NCBI RefSeq assembly: GCF_000002875.2 | Contig: NC_009401.2 | Span: 603,341-667,340, forward strand | From: Leishmania infantum JPCM5 | Taxonomy: Eukaryota; Euglenozoa; Kinetoplastea; Trypanosomatida; Trypanosomatidae | DNA length: 64,000 bases | Direction: 5' to 3' | Shown here: one piece after another, positions 50,477-61,367 of the stretch | Layout of the letters: each line of letters opens with the position of its first letter | How positions within the stretch are numbered: position 1 is the first letter of the stretch | Translations under genes and position numbers: made by a program | The notes under the pieces: generated by a model | Told to the model about the DNA's origin: nothing | Seen by the model: only the letters and a program-made list of their open reading frames with translations | The model's database searches: none

Positions 50477-51943
50477 ATGAACGACTTATCTTTCTTCGTG
50501 CTACAGCACCAAAGACGGACACTCACGCCGCAGCTACTTCGCGACACGCTGGATTTTGCTAAACCACACGCTGAGGAGGGTGCTCTCTTCAGTTGGCGTT
50601 GGCACTTCTTCCTCGGGACGCTGCCGCTCCCGGCGGAGGATGACATGAAGCTTGACGACTGCCGAGCCGCTTGCGAGCAATGGCGGCGGCAGTGGCAGGA
50701 TGCAGGTCGACGACTCGATCAGTCTATTCGTGAGTCACCACGCAAAACTGGAAAAACCATAAAATTTGGCGAATCGAGTAGTGACAGCGAGGATGCGTTG
50801 CCCCCACCTTCTGCAGTTGCTCCCTTGTCTGCGTTGAGCACGAGTGGGGATGGGTGCACAGTGAACCCCCTCGCGCCCGCCTCGGAGAGCTCGTACGCGC
50901 TGCAGTTTCAGGCAGACATGGTGCGGCAGACGGTGGCGAAGGACATGAGCCGCCTCTCTTGGGATGCCCCTCCCTTTCACGACGTGCGAGCCAAGGAGAC
51001 AGTAGCGGATATTCTGCTCAAATACAGCCTGGTGGAGAACAAGGACTACATGCAGGGATTTCACGAGATTGTGGCGTTTCTCTACTACGCTTGTTATCGC
51101 GACAAGGTCCTGGGCGAACGTTTTGTGCAAGAGCACCCGGCGCTGCGCTCGGCCGCCTTCTTCGAATTGTTCGAGCTGGTCTACGCCGATCTGCCGGCTG
51201 CGGTGTATGCCCTCTTTCGACGGGTCATCAGTGAGAAAGACGGCGGCATGTGCCTCGCCAAGTGGTACTATAGCAATGCTCATGGAGAACAGAGTGGGGT
51301 GGTATTAGCGTGCCAGCGGGTGCAGAAGGACCTGCTCTCGCGCGTCGATCCTGTGCTGCAGAACTTGCTGGACACCGTGTACGGGATTGAAAGTGTTGTG
51401 TATCTTGTGCGTTGGCTGCGCCTCCTCTTCTTGCGCGAGTTTCCGTTTGAGCAAACGTTGCGGATATGGACTACACTTTTCTGCGAGCGCTACATTATTG
51501 TTGAGCAGCAGAAGACTACATTCGCATTGAACAACAGCATCGCCTTGTACTTCGCCGCGCAGATGCTCTGCCGTGTGCACGACGCCCTGTCGGTTGACGC
51601 TGCAGGGGCACTGCAGGTGCTGATGAAGTACCCTCCCACGAAGCACGTCGACGACATGCTGTACGCAGCCGCCATCAATAACAGTGAGTCGCCTCTCTCT
51701 CGCCACGCGAAGGCGCCGCGGCTTGTCGACGCGAAAGATGCACCTGCGCTACCGGCAGAGGTAACGTTGCGCCAGGGGGAAGTCCTGGCGCGGGTTATAG
51801 GGAGCCTCGAGCAGTACTGGTTCCGCGACGCCAGCGCCACAGCGGAGGAGCAAGCGCTGACGACGGAGATGTACGTCCAATCCATCGCCCAGCTGAAAAA
51901 GGTGCGCGACGTTTTGCTTTACGGCATGGGCGACGAAGCCTAG
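50477..51943 (+). CDS. TBC-domain Rab GTPase-activating protein
   Basis: 488 aa. TBC proteins switch off Rab GTPases by supplying an Arg and a Gln finger. Both are present: 'VAKDMSRLSWD' with R159 (the IxxDxxR motif) and 'NKDYMQGFHEIVAFL' with Q193 (YxQG), 34 residues apart as expected. Later TBC helices are recognisable ('ESVVYLVRWLRLLFLREFPFEQTLRIWTTLF', the motif C region). The layout, with an N-terminal part before R159, resembles TBC1D5-type GAPs. The substrate Rab cannot be read from sequence. Start is the first ATG of the frame. C-terminal 80 residues have no domain. Confidence 0.93.
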   Translation: MNDLSFFVLQHQRRTLTPQLLRDTLDFAKPHAEEGALFSWRWHFFLGTLPLPAEDDMKLDDCRAACEQWRRQWQDAGRRLDQSIRESPRKTGKTIKFGESSSDSEDALPPPSAVAPLSALSTSGDGCTVNPLAPASESSYALQFQADMVRQTVAKDMSRLSWDAPPFHDVRAKETVADILLKYSLVENKDYMQGFHEIVAFLYYACYRDKVLGERFVQEHPALRSAAFFELFELVYADLPAAVYALFRRVISEKDGGMCLAKWYYSNAHGEQSGVVLACQRVQKDLLSRVDPVLQNLLDTVYGIESVVYLVRWLRLLFLREFPFEQTLRIWTTLFCERYIIVEQQKTTFALNNSIALYFAAQMLCRVHDALSVDAAGALQVLMKYPPTKHVDDMLYAAAINNSESPLSRHAKAPRLVDAKDAPALPAEVTLRQGEVLARVIGSLEQYWFRDASATAEEQALTTEMYVQSIAQLKKVRDVLLYGMGDEA

Positions 51944-54900
51944 AGCCGTCTCCTCTGCTGCTGCCCTGACAAGGTCGCCAGCAGCTATATAAACAAGGAC
52001 ACCTGCACAGGTGTCGGGCCCCAGCTAGCGTTGCTCTCTGCTCACCGACTCACACGCGAAGGCGTTTCTGTCGGACAAATAAACTTTTTGACTCGTTGAG
52101 GCGGGACGGTTTCTCGTTTTTGCGCAGATGCCGTTAGCGTGCGCCATTCAATCGAAACTCAAATCATTCTCCGCTGCGTCTTCTGCCGCTACTGCACAGA
52201 CGTACTTGAGGCACCTTCTCGCGTGATGGTGCGTGCGAGTATTCATGCTAGGATCGGTGTTCACTCTCGCATGGCTTTCTTTTCGCCAGTCCCCCTCCTC
52301 CTCCTCTGCCTCGCACTTCCGCCGCCTCTTCATCGCATAATGCGAACACGCATTCGCAACGGCGCTCCTCTTCTTTTTTCTTTTCGCATCTTCCCGTGGT
52401 GCACTACCGCCTACATGCTTACTCTTCTCCGTCTACTCGATTCCACCTCTCTCTACTTCGTGCTCAATGTGAAAGGGATACGAAACCGCTAGCGTGCCCC
52501 CCGCTTTCAGGACACCCGCACAACAGCAAACACGAACCCCACAGGAACCGTCCAACGCAGAAAGGTGGCGTGAGCACAGGCACAACGACAGCGTGTCATT
52601 AAGACTGTGGCGACGTAGTCCATCGGCGTGGACTTTCAGGGACATCGGGTCTCGGTACGGAATGCTGAAGTAGAAGGACTCGACGAGGTGCCTCGATGGC
52701 TGTAACATCTCCTACTCGTTATGAGGCACGGAGCATCGTGGACGGCAAGAGCCCGTTCCTGTGGCGTGATGAGTCCTTCTACGTGCGCTGCGATGCGCTC
52801 GAAGCTTTCCTGAAGGCCGCCGCCGAAGTCCGTCCTTGCGACTGTGTACCCCAATTCCCAGTGCTGCCGCCGCTGCAAGGACCTTGGCAGCTACCAGCCG
52901 CGCTTTCGGCTCTTTCATTGCCTCCTGGGCAATTGGGGTCATCTTCTTCATCCTTGTCGGCGCCCCGAAGTAGACAAAGTCACACTTACCTCCTCTGCGT
53001 CGACTCGGCGATAGCGATTGCGGAGACAGCACGACAAGGCGTCGGCGACGACTGCCGAGCTCGCCACACGCTTGCGTTGTCGTGGCCTATAGCAGAAAGT
53101 CGACGCCGAAGTAGACGTGGGGAAGCGAGTGGGTACACGCCGAGCCACCGGTGATGTGCAACGTCTCTGCCGGAGCCCGATGCTGCAGAGAGAATACAGC
53201 TGGTGGATAGCCGCCACGGGGACGGATAGTCAAGATATTTTCGCCTCTTCGACCACGCTGAAACGCCTGCGAGCTGCGCGTTCCTGGTTAGGCGCTCGAT
53301 CTCTTTTCCTCTCCCGGCCTGCTTCTTCCCCTCGCTCTATCTATCTGCGGTCGTGGATGCTTCCACTCGTCTATGACTTCGCTGCCATCCGACGTACGCT
53401 TCCTGCGGCTCATCTCCCTTCCATCGTACGCAGCTCTCTTCTCCCTGCCAGTCTTTGCCTTTTTGTGTATGTAGCGCCCCTCGCCGCCACGGCTCCTCTC
53501 TTGCATCCACCTGAGTGATTGTGCGCGCGTGAGGTGGTGCCAGTCCGCCGCATTCGTCAAAATGCTTGAGGGCGTCCCCTACGTTTTGGTACCCTTCTCC
53601 CCCGAATTTCAACGACTCACGCTAGCGGGTGCCTCACGATTGCGTTTCTGCGGCTCTTTGCGTAAGGCATAGCCGACCTCAGCAGCACACAGTTACTGTT
53701 GAGGAGTACAGCGAGGTAGGCCCTGGAGGAGCGACGCACATTATGGCTCCGTGAAACGCGGTTTCTTGTGTCTCTGTTACGTTGTGCCCTTGCTGGAAAG
53801 GCATCATCGCGAACGCGGCGCTCGCGGAGCGAATTCGGCTGTTTACATGAAGTATGCCTCTTCGCCACTGCGCGCCAGCCACGCGGTGATGGGCCACCCC
53901 TAGCCGCCGGAGCACAGCAGCATTCGCGCAACAGGGACGTTCTGCCGCAAAGGCAGCGGAATCTCCCACTTTCCGTCGCGTTCGATGTGCGCATTTCGTC
54001 ACGTCGTTCGGACGCAGGAAGAGTTGCTCAGCAGCGCATGAGAGTGGAAAGTACCCAAAGTGCGGCCCCCCGTTTCCCTCGACGTCTTTCCTCGAATCTG
54101 AATGTGAGATGAAAACGCTTTATTCGTCTCCGCCTCCCCTCCACGCCCCTCTCACGTGCCCGTCGGCTCCCTCGCCAAAGACTTCGCCGTCTCGCGGGCA
54201 TGGCAAGAACCGATTGCCGGGTAGTCCTCTGTTTGCCGTTCTCCCTCTGAGCCCAATGGGGAATTCCTTTGCTACATCGTAAATTGGTTCCCTCCCTCCC
54301 GATACTGTCCCTTGTCTTGGGTGAATCGCCTCACATATTCCTCGGCCGCTCCCATTTCTTGTCAATGTGTCCCAAGGGTGGTCGCTCATCTCTGCAAGGA
54401 CGGCATCGCACCTTTCGTCGCTCACCTCTTTTCCCTTATCTGTAAAAGCTGATGATCTCGTAGCAGCAATGAGTGCGACGCTGCTGCACGCGTGCTGAGC
54501 AGACACGAACACAAAAAACACATGGCGACGGGGCAAACAACTGAGGAATCTACTCGTAATGTGTCGTCGCCCGCACACGGCGCGCAGCCAACGCTATCTG
54601 CTCATCGACTTTCTGGCGTCGCGGCGCCGCAACACAGCATCTCTTCTCGCTCTCAAAAGCACCTGCCGAAAATGTATGACTGCTGCACATCTTCGCCAGG
54701 CTACCCTGCGCTAACACTCCATCTTAAAACCTCGAGCATACACGAAAGGTGACCGGGAAACAACGAGGACTATCGCCGACAGGAAGAGATGATCAGCACT
54801 TTCCATTCACGTCAAGCCCAGCATTGCACCCACCTTCTTATCGTATACCTTGCCACTCTGCCGCCGCTCACTCTTCCTCTTTCTGCCTGACGGTCTTCTG

Positions 54901-55154
54901 CCCGTCACCTGAAGCAGTAGCAGCCCTCTCCCCCTTGCGTTTCTCTTATCTCCTTCCCTTCCCCATTGACCTCGTTGATCGAGCAGGTGCGCGCCTATGC
55001 TTGCCCTCCGTCCTCTAGTTCGCTGTTGCCAACTCAGAGAGTCACCACCGTCTGCCAGATAGCGCATCCATTCATCCATCGAGTCATCATCACGCAGTTG
55101 TCGCTCCTCCGACTCGTTTGTCTTTCTCGTCTTCTTCTCGCCCTCCTTCGCCAC
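51944..55154. other. 3.2 kb intergenic region, possibly with decayed sequence
   Basis: No intact gene. Broken open frames on both strands between about 52630 and 54580 look partly protein-like (for example, on the minus strand, 'CDFVYFGAPTRMKKMTPIAQ' near 52960 and 'CDAVLAEMSDHPWDTLT' near 54400) but I could not settle strand or family. The last 330 bases before ferrochelatase are pyrimidine-rich leader. Confidence 0.45.
54943..54987 (+). promoter_or_regulatory. Candidate trans-splice acceptor for ferrochelatase
   Basis: Pyrimidine-rich tract ('tatctccttcccttccccatt') followed by AG at 54986-54987 ('gatcgagcag'), about 168 bases before the ATG at 55155. Confidence 0.35.
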
Positions 55155-56312
55155 ATGTCGTGCGCACCTGGGCCGACGAAGGCCGTCCTCTTGGTGAACT
55201 TGGGCACCACGACTGCACCAACCGCGCCAGCGGTTCGCAGATTCCTGCGCGAGTTCCTTTCCGATCGCCGCGTCATTGACGTGCCGCGCTTTCTTTGGCA
55301 CTCGGTCCTCTATGGCTTTATCCTGCCCTTTCGCCCACGCAGCATCACTCCGCTGTACAAGGCCATTTGGATCAAAAGTGACTCTGGTGTGGTCATTAAT
55401 GGTAAGACCGAGGGATCTCCGTTGACGTTGTACTCGGAAAGCCTTGCAGCGAAAGTGCAGGCGTCAGTGGAGAAGACGTCAGGCGGCGCCGTTGTGGCGC
55501 GTCACGCAATGCGCTATGGCGTCAAGAACATCCCATCGACTCTCAAGGCGCTACACGACGAATTTGCCACGCTCCGCGAGTTGGTCGTTCTCCCGTTGTT
55601 TCCACAGTACACCTCCACGACATCTGCGAGCATTTACGACGAGGTGTTTAAGTTCTACACGGATACAAGGCGCCGCTCCATTCCCAGCTTGCGAACCATT
55701 CGCGACTACGCTGAGCACCCCGTCTATGTCGAAGCTCTCGGATCGAGTCTCTTGAGCAGCATCAAGGCACACGTCACCGCAAAGGCCGGCGCCGCCAAGG
55801 ACTGGAAGTCGGCCCTCTCCGACCAGCTCCCGGAGATTGGTATCATCATCACGTACCATAGCATCCCTGTCCGCTACGTCGAGGAGCACGACGACTACCC
55901 GCAGCGCTGCGAGGCCACCACTGCCGCCATCAAGGCCTACATCGAGGCGGAGTCCGGCGTCTCCCTAAGCGGTTGCCTGGTTCATGTCTACCAGTCCCAG
56001 TTTGGTAATCAACCGTGGCTTGGTCCTACTCTCAACGCTGCAGCGACTGCCTTTCCCCTCCCTCCCCACGACCCTAGAAAGCACGCTTTCAGCGATGCCC
56101 ACCGCAACACGGCTCTCTTGACGAAGCAGGCGAATGTCTGCTTTGCCATGGCGCCGGGCTTTGCTGTGGACTGTGTGGAGACCTTGAACGAGATCGAGCG
56201 GGAGGCTGGTGAAGTCTTCAAGCAGAGCGGCGGCCGCGAGTTCATTTACGTTCCGTGCCTCAACGACAGCGACACCCATGTCAAGGTGCTCACCTCCGTC
56301 GTTGGCGCGTGA
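55155..56312 (+). CDS. FeCH: Ferrochelatase (bacterial type)
   Basis: 385 aa. Inserts Fe(2+) into protoporphyrin IX, the last step of heme synthesis. Matches bacterial HemH throughout: 'KAVLLVNLGTTTAPTAPAVRRFLREFLSDRRVIDVPRFLW' region (positions about 9-48), 'LPLFPQYTSTTSASIYD' and 'YHSIPVRYVEEHDDYPQRCE' with the catalytic His in 'YHSIP', 'YQSQFGNQPWLGP', 'MAPGFAVDCVETLNEI' and 'CLNDSDTHVKVL' at the end. Trypanosomatids lack most of the heme pathway but keep the last three enzymes, acquired from gamma-proteobacteria; this gene fits that. The start chosen is the ATG after 'LLRH'; the frame upstream is open but lacks an ATG. No clear mitochondrial presequence at this start. Confidence 0.94.
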   Translation: MSCAPGPTKAVLLVNLGTTTAPTAPAVRRFLREFLSDRRVIDVPRFLWHSVLYGFILPFRPRSITPLYKAIWIKSDSGVVINGKTEGSPLTLYSESLAAKVQASVEKTSGGAVVARHAMRYGVKNIPSTLKALHDEFATLRELVVLPLFPQYTSTTSASIYDEVFKFYTDTRRRSIPSLRTIRDYAEHPVYVEALGSSLLSSIKAHVTAKAGAAKDWKSALSDQLPEIGIIITYHSIPVRYVEEHDDYPQRCEATTAAIKAYIEAESGVSLSGCLVHVYQSQFGNQPWLGPTLNAAATAFPLPPHDPRKHAFSDAHRNTALLTKQANVCFAMAPGFAVDCVETLNEIEREAGEVFKQSGGREFIYVPCLNDSDTHVKVLTSVVGA

Positions 56313-57039
56313 GTTGGTGCTGCAGCGCCGCTGTTGCGGGACTCCTTCTTTGTTGACCTTCTCTCTCTTGCCGCAGCCCAACTGCACGGTTTCCATCCAT
56401 CATCCCACGCGCGCTGACCTCTACACGCGCTGCCTTGTTATATCGAGGCACGCAACGTTTAACGCACGTCACCACATATCGTGACCACTTTCTGTGCTCT
56501 CTCTTCCCCCTTCTTCTGGTGTGTTCGCGTGCGTGGCTGACCGTATCGCCGTACGGTGACGCACCAGCGACAGTGACTGCCGGTGCGGCGCCGGTCGCCT
56601 TCTTCACCACATCCCGCGCAGAAAGCCCAGCAAGGCGCAAAGCAGAGCGGATTCCTGGCAGCCCGCAAGATCGAGGGGCGAAACAGAAACCCGCTGCCTT
56701 CGCACTTCTCTCTCACGTTCCGTTCCGTCGTGTGCGCCTCTGCTTCGGGTTTACCACTCTCTCTCGTTCTCCGCTGATCGTTGGCTACAAGGTTGGCTTT
56801 CGACGTGACAGCTTTTGGCCCCCGCTGCTGCTGCCTCTCGCCATTTTCGTGTTTTTGCTGCTCTGCTTCCGTCCATGTGCACATATTTCCGCCTTCTCGC
56901 TTCCGTCTCCCGTTCTCGCTCTCTTCCCTGTGTCTTTCCCACCGTGCCGGCAGGTCCAACACGTATCCGTCGGAAGAACGCGCACGCGGCCCCTATCGCT
57001 GCCCGCGCCTCTTCTCCGCCTGTTTTTGCCCTTGTTATA
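56313..57039. other. Intergenic/UTR region
   Basis: About 730 bases with no gene recognised; pyrimidine-rich near 56840-57010, the probable leader of the next gene. Confidence 0.6.
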
Positions 57040-57771
57040 ATGGAGTTTTTTCAAGTTGTCGACCCTGTGACGCTGGCGCCGGCGTCTTACGCGTACGTGG
57101 CGCTGCAGCTGGCATTGGCCGTCGCCTGCGCCGTGCTGCTCGGTGTGTGCTTGCACGTTTTGCCTGAAAGACTGGTGCGCTGCTGCAAGACCGCCCGTCC
57201 TAAGGTGCCTCGCGAGGCCCTAGCAAAGGCGGTCACACCTGCCTCCAAGCTTTCCGTGGCTAATAAGCCTTCATCCTCGGCCGCAGCCTCGGCCACTCCC
57301 TCCTTTTCTGCCGCGGCGCCGGTGGGCACAGCACCCAAGGCGCAGGCGAAGGCGACCGCTCCAGCGGCTTCGGCTGCTGTGGCAGACAGCACGCTGGACG
57401 ACGCCCTAGAAGCGTTTTTCGACGAGGAGATTCTTCTCGACGAGGCCTTACTCGACGCCACAGCGCCATCTGCCCTACCAGAGGAGGAGACGGCCCCAAC
57501 GAATCGGACGCCCGGGAAGCCGACCCGACCGCCTCCCAAGAAGACCGGAGACTTCTCCACAGCTCTGGCGGCCAAGATGGCCAAGGGACTGCGAATCAAG
57601 GCGTGCCCTGCCAGCACTGCTTCTTTGCCTCAAGCACAATCAAAGCCACCCGAGAGAAACGACACGGCCGAGAAGGAGCTCGAGGACGCTCTGGACGCAT
57701 ATATGGAAGAGGAGCAGCTGCTGGATGAGGCGATGCTGGACAGCGCGGTAGACGCGGCACACAGAACATAA
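57040..57771 (+). CDS. Single-TM acidic protein with duplicated LDxAL-EEEILLDEALLD motif
   Basis: 243 aa, start at the ATG of 'gttataATGgagttt', preceded by a T-rich leader. An N-terminal membrane span (residues about 16-40, 'AYVALQLALAVACAVLLGVCLHVL') is followed by basic residues and then a long Ala/Pro/Ser/Lys-rich linker. Two similar acidic helices sit at about 117-144 ('TLDDALEAFFDEEILLDEAL') and about 211-238 ('ELEDALDAYMEEEQLLDEAM'), an internal duplication. The linker between them carries 'KPTRPPPKKT'. Likely a signal-anchored membrane protein with a cytosolic or lumenal acidic tail; the helices may be binding sites, but I do not recognise the family. This is the last gene I can identify before the telomere. 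Confidence 0.85.
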   Translation: MEFFQVVDPVTLAPASYAYVALQLALAVACAVLLGVCLHVLPERLVRCCKTARPKVPREALAKAVTPASKLSVANKPSSSAAASATPSFSAAAPVGTAPKAQAKATAPAASAAVADSTLDDALEAFFDEEILLDEALLDATAPSALPEEETAPTNRTPGKPTRPPPKKTGDFSTALAAKMAKGLRIKACPASTASLPQAQSKPPERNDTAEKELEDALDAYMEEEQLLDEAMLDSAVDAAHRT

Positions 57772-60116
57772 TCCTGCAACGCATGCATGGGCGAGGGCAG
57801 GGCAAGCGAAGCACACAGGGCAACAAGCGGTGGCGTCTGCCGTGCATCCGTCTCCGCACGTAAGGTACAGCGAGGAAGTCTATTATTATGTGACATACGT
57901 GTAGGACCCACTAGTGCGTGAACACACGAGTGCGTGTGCGTATGCACGCGTATACCTACACCCACACACCCGGTTCGCCGCGCCGCTCTGCAACGCGTCT
58001 GCGGAGTGCGTCTCGTGACCCGAACGCATGCTCTTGTACGTACCGAAATCGGGGGCACCCCGCACGCCTGCTTTCTTTTCTCTCTGCTTCCACTCAGATG
58101 CACCAAACGTGAGGCTAAAGCGGCATTGGACAGGATGCGTGCAGTGATGAAGGATGTCGGGTGTACATGCACGCATGCGTTTGCTGCTGGGCAGATTCGA
58201 ATAGGCCACGCAGGGCATGCCGTTATCGGTGAGTACCGGTTCACAGCGGTGGGCCTGTCTGCTCAGCGGCGACGGGGGCAAATGTGGACTCGCTCTGATG
58301 ACTCAAGCGGCCAGCCTTCTATGCCCCTTCGTCGGCGGACTGGTTTGTGTCGGTGTGTGAGCTCAGTTGTAGAGCGTGATATCAGGAGTGGCTGCAGTTA
58401 CAATACGCCTCGTGAGGCATTTTAGGCTTGAACAGCTGCTCGCTTTCTTTCGCCTGGAGCAGCGTGTGCGTGTGTGCTATGCTCTCACTAGTGGACAAAC
58501 GCGACACGCCTTGCACGAGCAGCGAAGTTGCTGGCTGACTTCCTTTGCGTCTTTCATGTCCTCTGGCCTTCTCGTGTGTTGACTCCAAAAGCCGGTGGGG
58601 TATGCAAGCTGTACTGGACAAGTTGATATTCACTTTCTGCTTCCTTGTGCGCAAAATGTAAACGGAAGTGGCCTCTCTGCCTGTGTGCAGGGTGCGTGCG
58701 CGAGATCTCGTCCCTTTTGCCATAACACCGTCTCGGCACGCCACGAAACTGAGCTCTCAACGCGCCTGTGTGCTTCTCTGCACAGGCCGACCACCGCTTA
58801 ATCCCGCCATTCACCTCCAGTGGACACTGGCACCTGCTCTCTCTCTCTGCTGCTGCTGATAGTTTTCTACTACAGCGTACAGACAAACACGAAGGGGGAA
58901 AATCAGATGAAGACCTGTCCACAATGCCGTCTTGGGTTGCTGATTTGCGTCACTTAGCACCCACGTGCGCTTGCGATATACCGTCACACGCCACGTGCAT
59001 TTCGTGGGCTTGGCCTTCTATGAGCGCGCACGCACAGGCGCACGTGACCGTGTTCTGATGCATTTTCTTTTTGTCTTGCGAACAAACGCCAGACAACGGC
59101 TGAGGGGAATGCGCATTCACGTGCCATAAGGCTGCTTGACCGCATCTCTTCAACGCCTATCGCAGCCCTGCAACTTCCCCTCTGCTCTGCTCGCCCTTTG
59201 CAGCTTTCCCTTTGTTCCCTCGCACGCCTTTTGCTCCTTTGACTTTGGCGAGTGGCACGTGGGCTGTCACCGTCTACACAACAGCCGCAACTGCCGCAAC
59301 TGGGGAGCGCCTCAGTGCGGTGTTGCGTATTCTCATGCAAGCATCGACCGGCCATGCCGCCACTGCAGTTCGTGTGCTTCAGAAGCGAGTGGCGCCACCG
59401 CAGAAGCCGTTTCCATTTCAGGTGCACCACAAGCCAATTATGGACTCCATCGCAGCAAAAGTAGACGCACACGCTGCGCTTCACGTGCCGCTCGTGATCT
59501 GTCTTTCTGGCTGCCTGTAGTCCACCGGGCGATTACCCACGGCCACCGCAGAGCAGGTTGCAGGGAGACGCCTGTGCTGCTCGCCACATCGTGGCCTTAC
59601 CAGCAGCGCTGCAGTGGCCTTGCCCTTCCCGCATACTCGGTGAGAGTTGAATGATGCCAGCGGAGGCCTGCCTCCGTCTTGGCTTGAAGGGGTGGCGTGA
59701 CTAGGGAGTTGCAAGCACCAGCTGCACCTCTCTTTCACTCCTAAGGTCACCATCGACTCTTTGAACTGTAGCCTGCTCCATGAAGAAGAGCCCTCTGTGC
59801 ACACCAGACTGCGATGAATTGCACCGACCGCTACTTTGAGCACACAAGGCTGCACTTGTGTTGCACAGCTCAGAATCCTCTTTGGAGGCACGCTGACCTC
59901 GGCCGACGCTGAACAGCGACGGGCGTTGCGTGTGTGCGCCGCGGCTGCGAAGCAGAGAGTGTAGAGTTTGGGTGCCGCTGGGCTCGGGCCGGCGATTGGA
60001 AAGTTGTACGCGTGGTGTGTAGCGTTGCTGTCGTGAAGACTCCTAGATGTAAAGACACAGTTGAGGAAACAGAGATTCACTGGGATGCTGTTCTCTACCC
60101 GGCGTGCGGGGCGGGG
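57772..60116. other. Subtelomeric non-coding region
   Basis: About 2.3 kb between the last gene and the first telomere-type repeats. No gene recognised. Composition is mixed with CA/TG runs near 57905-57965. The last bases before the repeat array are GGGTGA-type. Confidence 0.6.
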
Positions 60117-60138
60117 AGGGTGAGGGTGAGGGTGAGGG

Positions 60139-60199
60139 TTTTTCTCTCCACTGATTCCTTGCACAGCGACACCCTCTCCAACAGGACGGGGGCGTGACG
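60139..60199 (+). repeat. 61-bp subtelomeric block, copy 1
   Basis: First copy, with 'tttttctctcc' in place of the 'tttttttctcc' of later copies, preceded by GGGTGA repeats rather than TTAGGG. Followed by only two octamers before a TTACGG/TTAGGG tract. Confidence 0.9.
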
Positions 60200-60330
60200 G
60201 TGTACTGGTGTACTGGTTACGGTTAGGGTTAGGGTTAGGGTTAGGGTTAGGGTTAGGGTTAGGGTTAGGGTTAGGGTTAGGGTTAGGGTTAGGGTTAGGG
60301 TTAGGGTTAGGGTTAGGGTTAGGGTTAGGG

Positions 60331-60391
60331 TTTTTTTCTCCACTGATTCCTTGCACAGCGACACCCTCTCCAACAGGACGGGGGCGTGACG
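60331..60391 (+). repeat. 61-bp subtelomeric block, copy 2
   Basis: Preceded by a TTAGGG tract (about 60218-60330) and followed by octamers at about 60392-60480. Confidence 0.9.
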
Positions 60392-60546
60392 GTGTACTGG
60401 TGTACTGGTGTACTGGTGTACTGGTGTACTGGTGTACTGGTGTACTGGTGTACTGGTGTACTGGTGTACTGGTGTACTGGTTAGGGTTAGGGTTAGGGTT
60501 AGGGTTAGGGTTAGGGTTAGGGTTAGGGTTAGGGTTAGGGTTAGGG

Positions 60547-60607
60547 TTTTTTTCTCCACTGATTCCTTGCACAGCGACACCCTCTCCAACAGGACGGGGG
60601 CGTGACG
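60547..60607 (+). repeat. 61-bp subtelomeric block, copy 3
   Basis: Preceded by TTAGGG (about 60481-60546); followed by octamers (about 60608-60671). Confidence 0.9.
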
Positions 60608-60756
60608 GTGTACTGGTGTACTGGTGTACTGGTGTACTGGTGTACTGGTGTACTGGTGTACTGGTGTACTGGTTAGGGTTAGGGTTAGGGTTAGGGTTAG
60701 GGTTAGGGTTAGGGTTAGGGTTAGGGTTAGGGTTAGGGTTAGGGTTAGGGTTAGGG

Positions 60757-60817
60757 TTTTTTTCTCCACTGATTCCTTGCACAGCGACACCCTCTCCAAC
60801 AGGACGGGGGCGTGACG
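60757..60817 (+). repeat. 61-bp subtelomeric block, copy 4
   Basis: Preceded by TTAGGG (about 60672-60756); followed by octamers (about 60818-60985) with two GTGTAATG variants. Confidence 0.9.
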
Positions 60818-61106
60818 GTGTACTGGTGTACTGGTGTACTGGTGTACTGGTGTACTGGTGTACTGGTGTACTGGTGTACTGGTGTAATGGTGTACTGGTG
60901 TACTGGTGTACTGGTGTACTGGTGTAATGGTGTACTGGTGTACTGGTGTACTGGTGTACTGGTGTACTGGTGTACTGGTGTACTGGTTAGGGTTAGGGTT
61001 AGGGTTAGGGTTAGGGTTAGGGTTAGGGTTAGGGTTAGGGTTAGGGTTAGGGTTAGGGTTAGGGTTAGGGTTAGGGTTAGGGTTAGGGTTAGGGTTAGGG
61101 TTAGGG

Positions 61107-61167
61107 TTTTTTTCTCCACTGATTCCTTGCACAGCGACACCCTCTCCAACAGGACGGGGGCGTGACG
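61107..61167 (+). repeat. 61-bp subtelomeric block, copy 5
   Basis: Preceded by TTAGGG (about 60986-61106); followed by octamers (about 61168-61263). Confidence 0.9.
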
Positions 61168-61306
61168 GTGTACTGGTGTACTGGTGTACTGGTGTACTGG
61201 TGTACTGGTGTACTGGTGTACTGGTGTACTGGTGTACTGGTGTACTGGTGTACTGGTGTACTGGTTAGGGTTAGGGTGAGGGTTAGGGTTAGGGTTAGGG
61301 TTAGGG

Positions 61307-61367
61307 TTTTTTTCTCCACTGATTCCTTGCACAGCGACACCCTCTCCAACAGGACGGGGGCGTGACG
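61307..61367 (+). repeat. 61-bp subtelomeric block, copy 6
   Basis: Preceded by a short TTAGGG/TGAGGG tract; followed by the longest octamer array (about 61368-62125). Confidence 0.9.
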
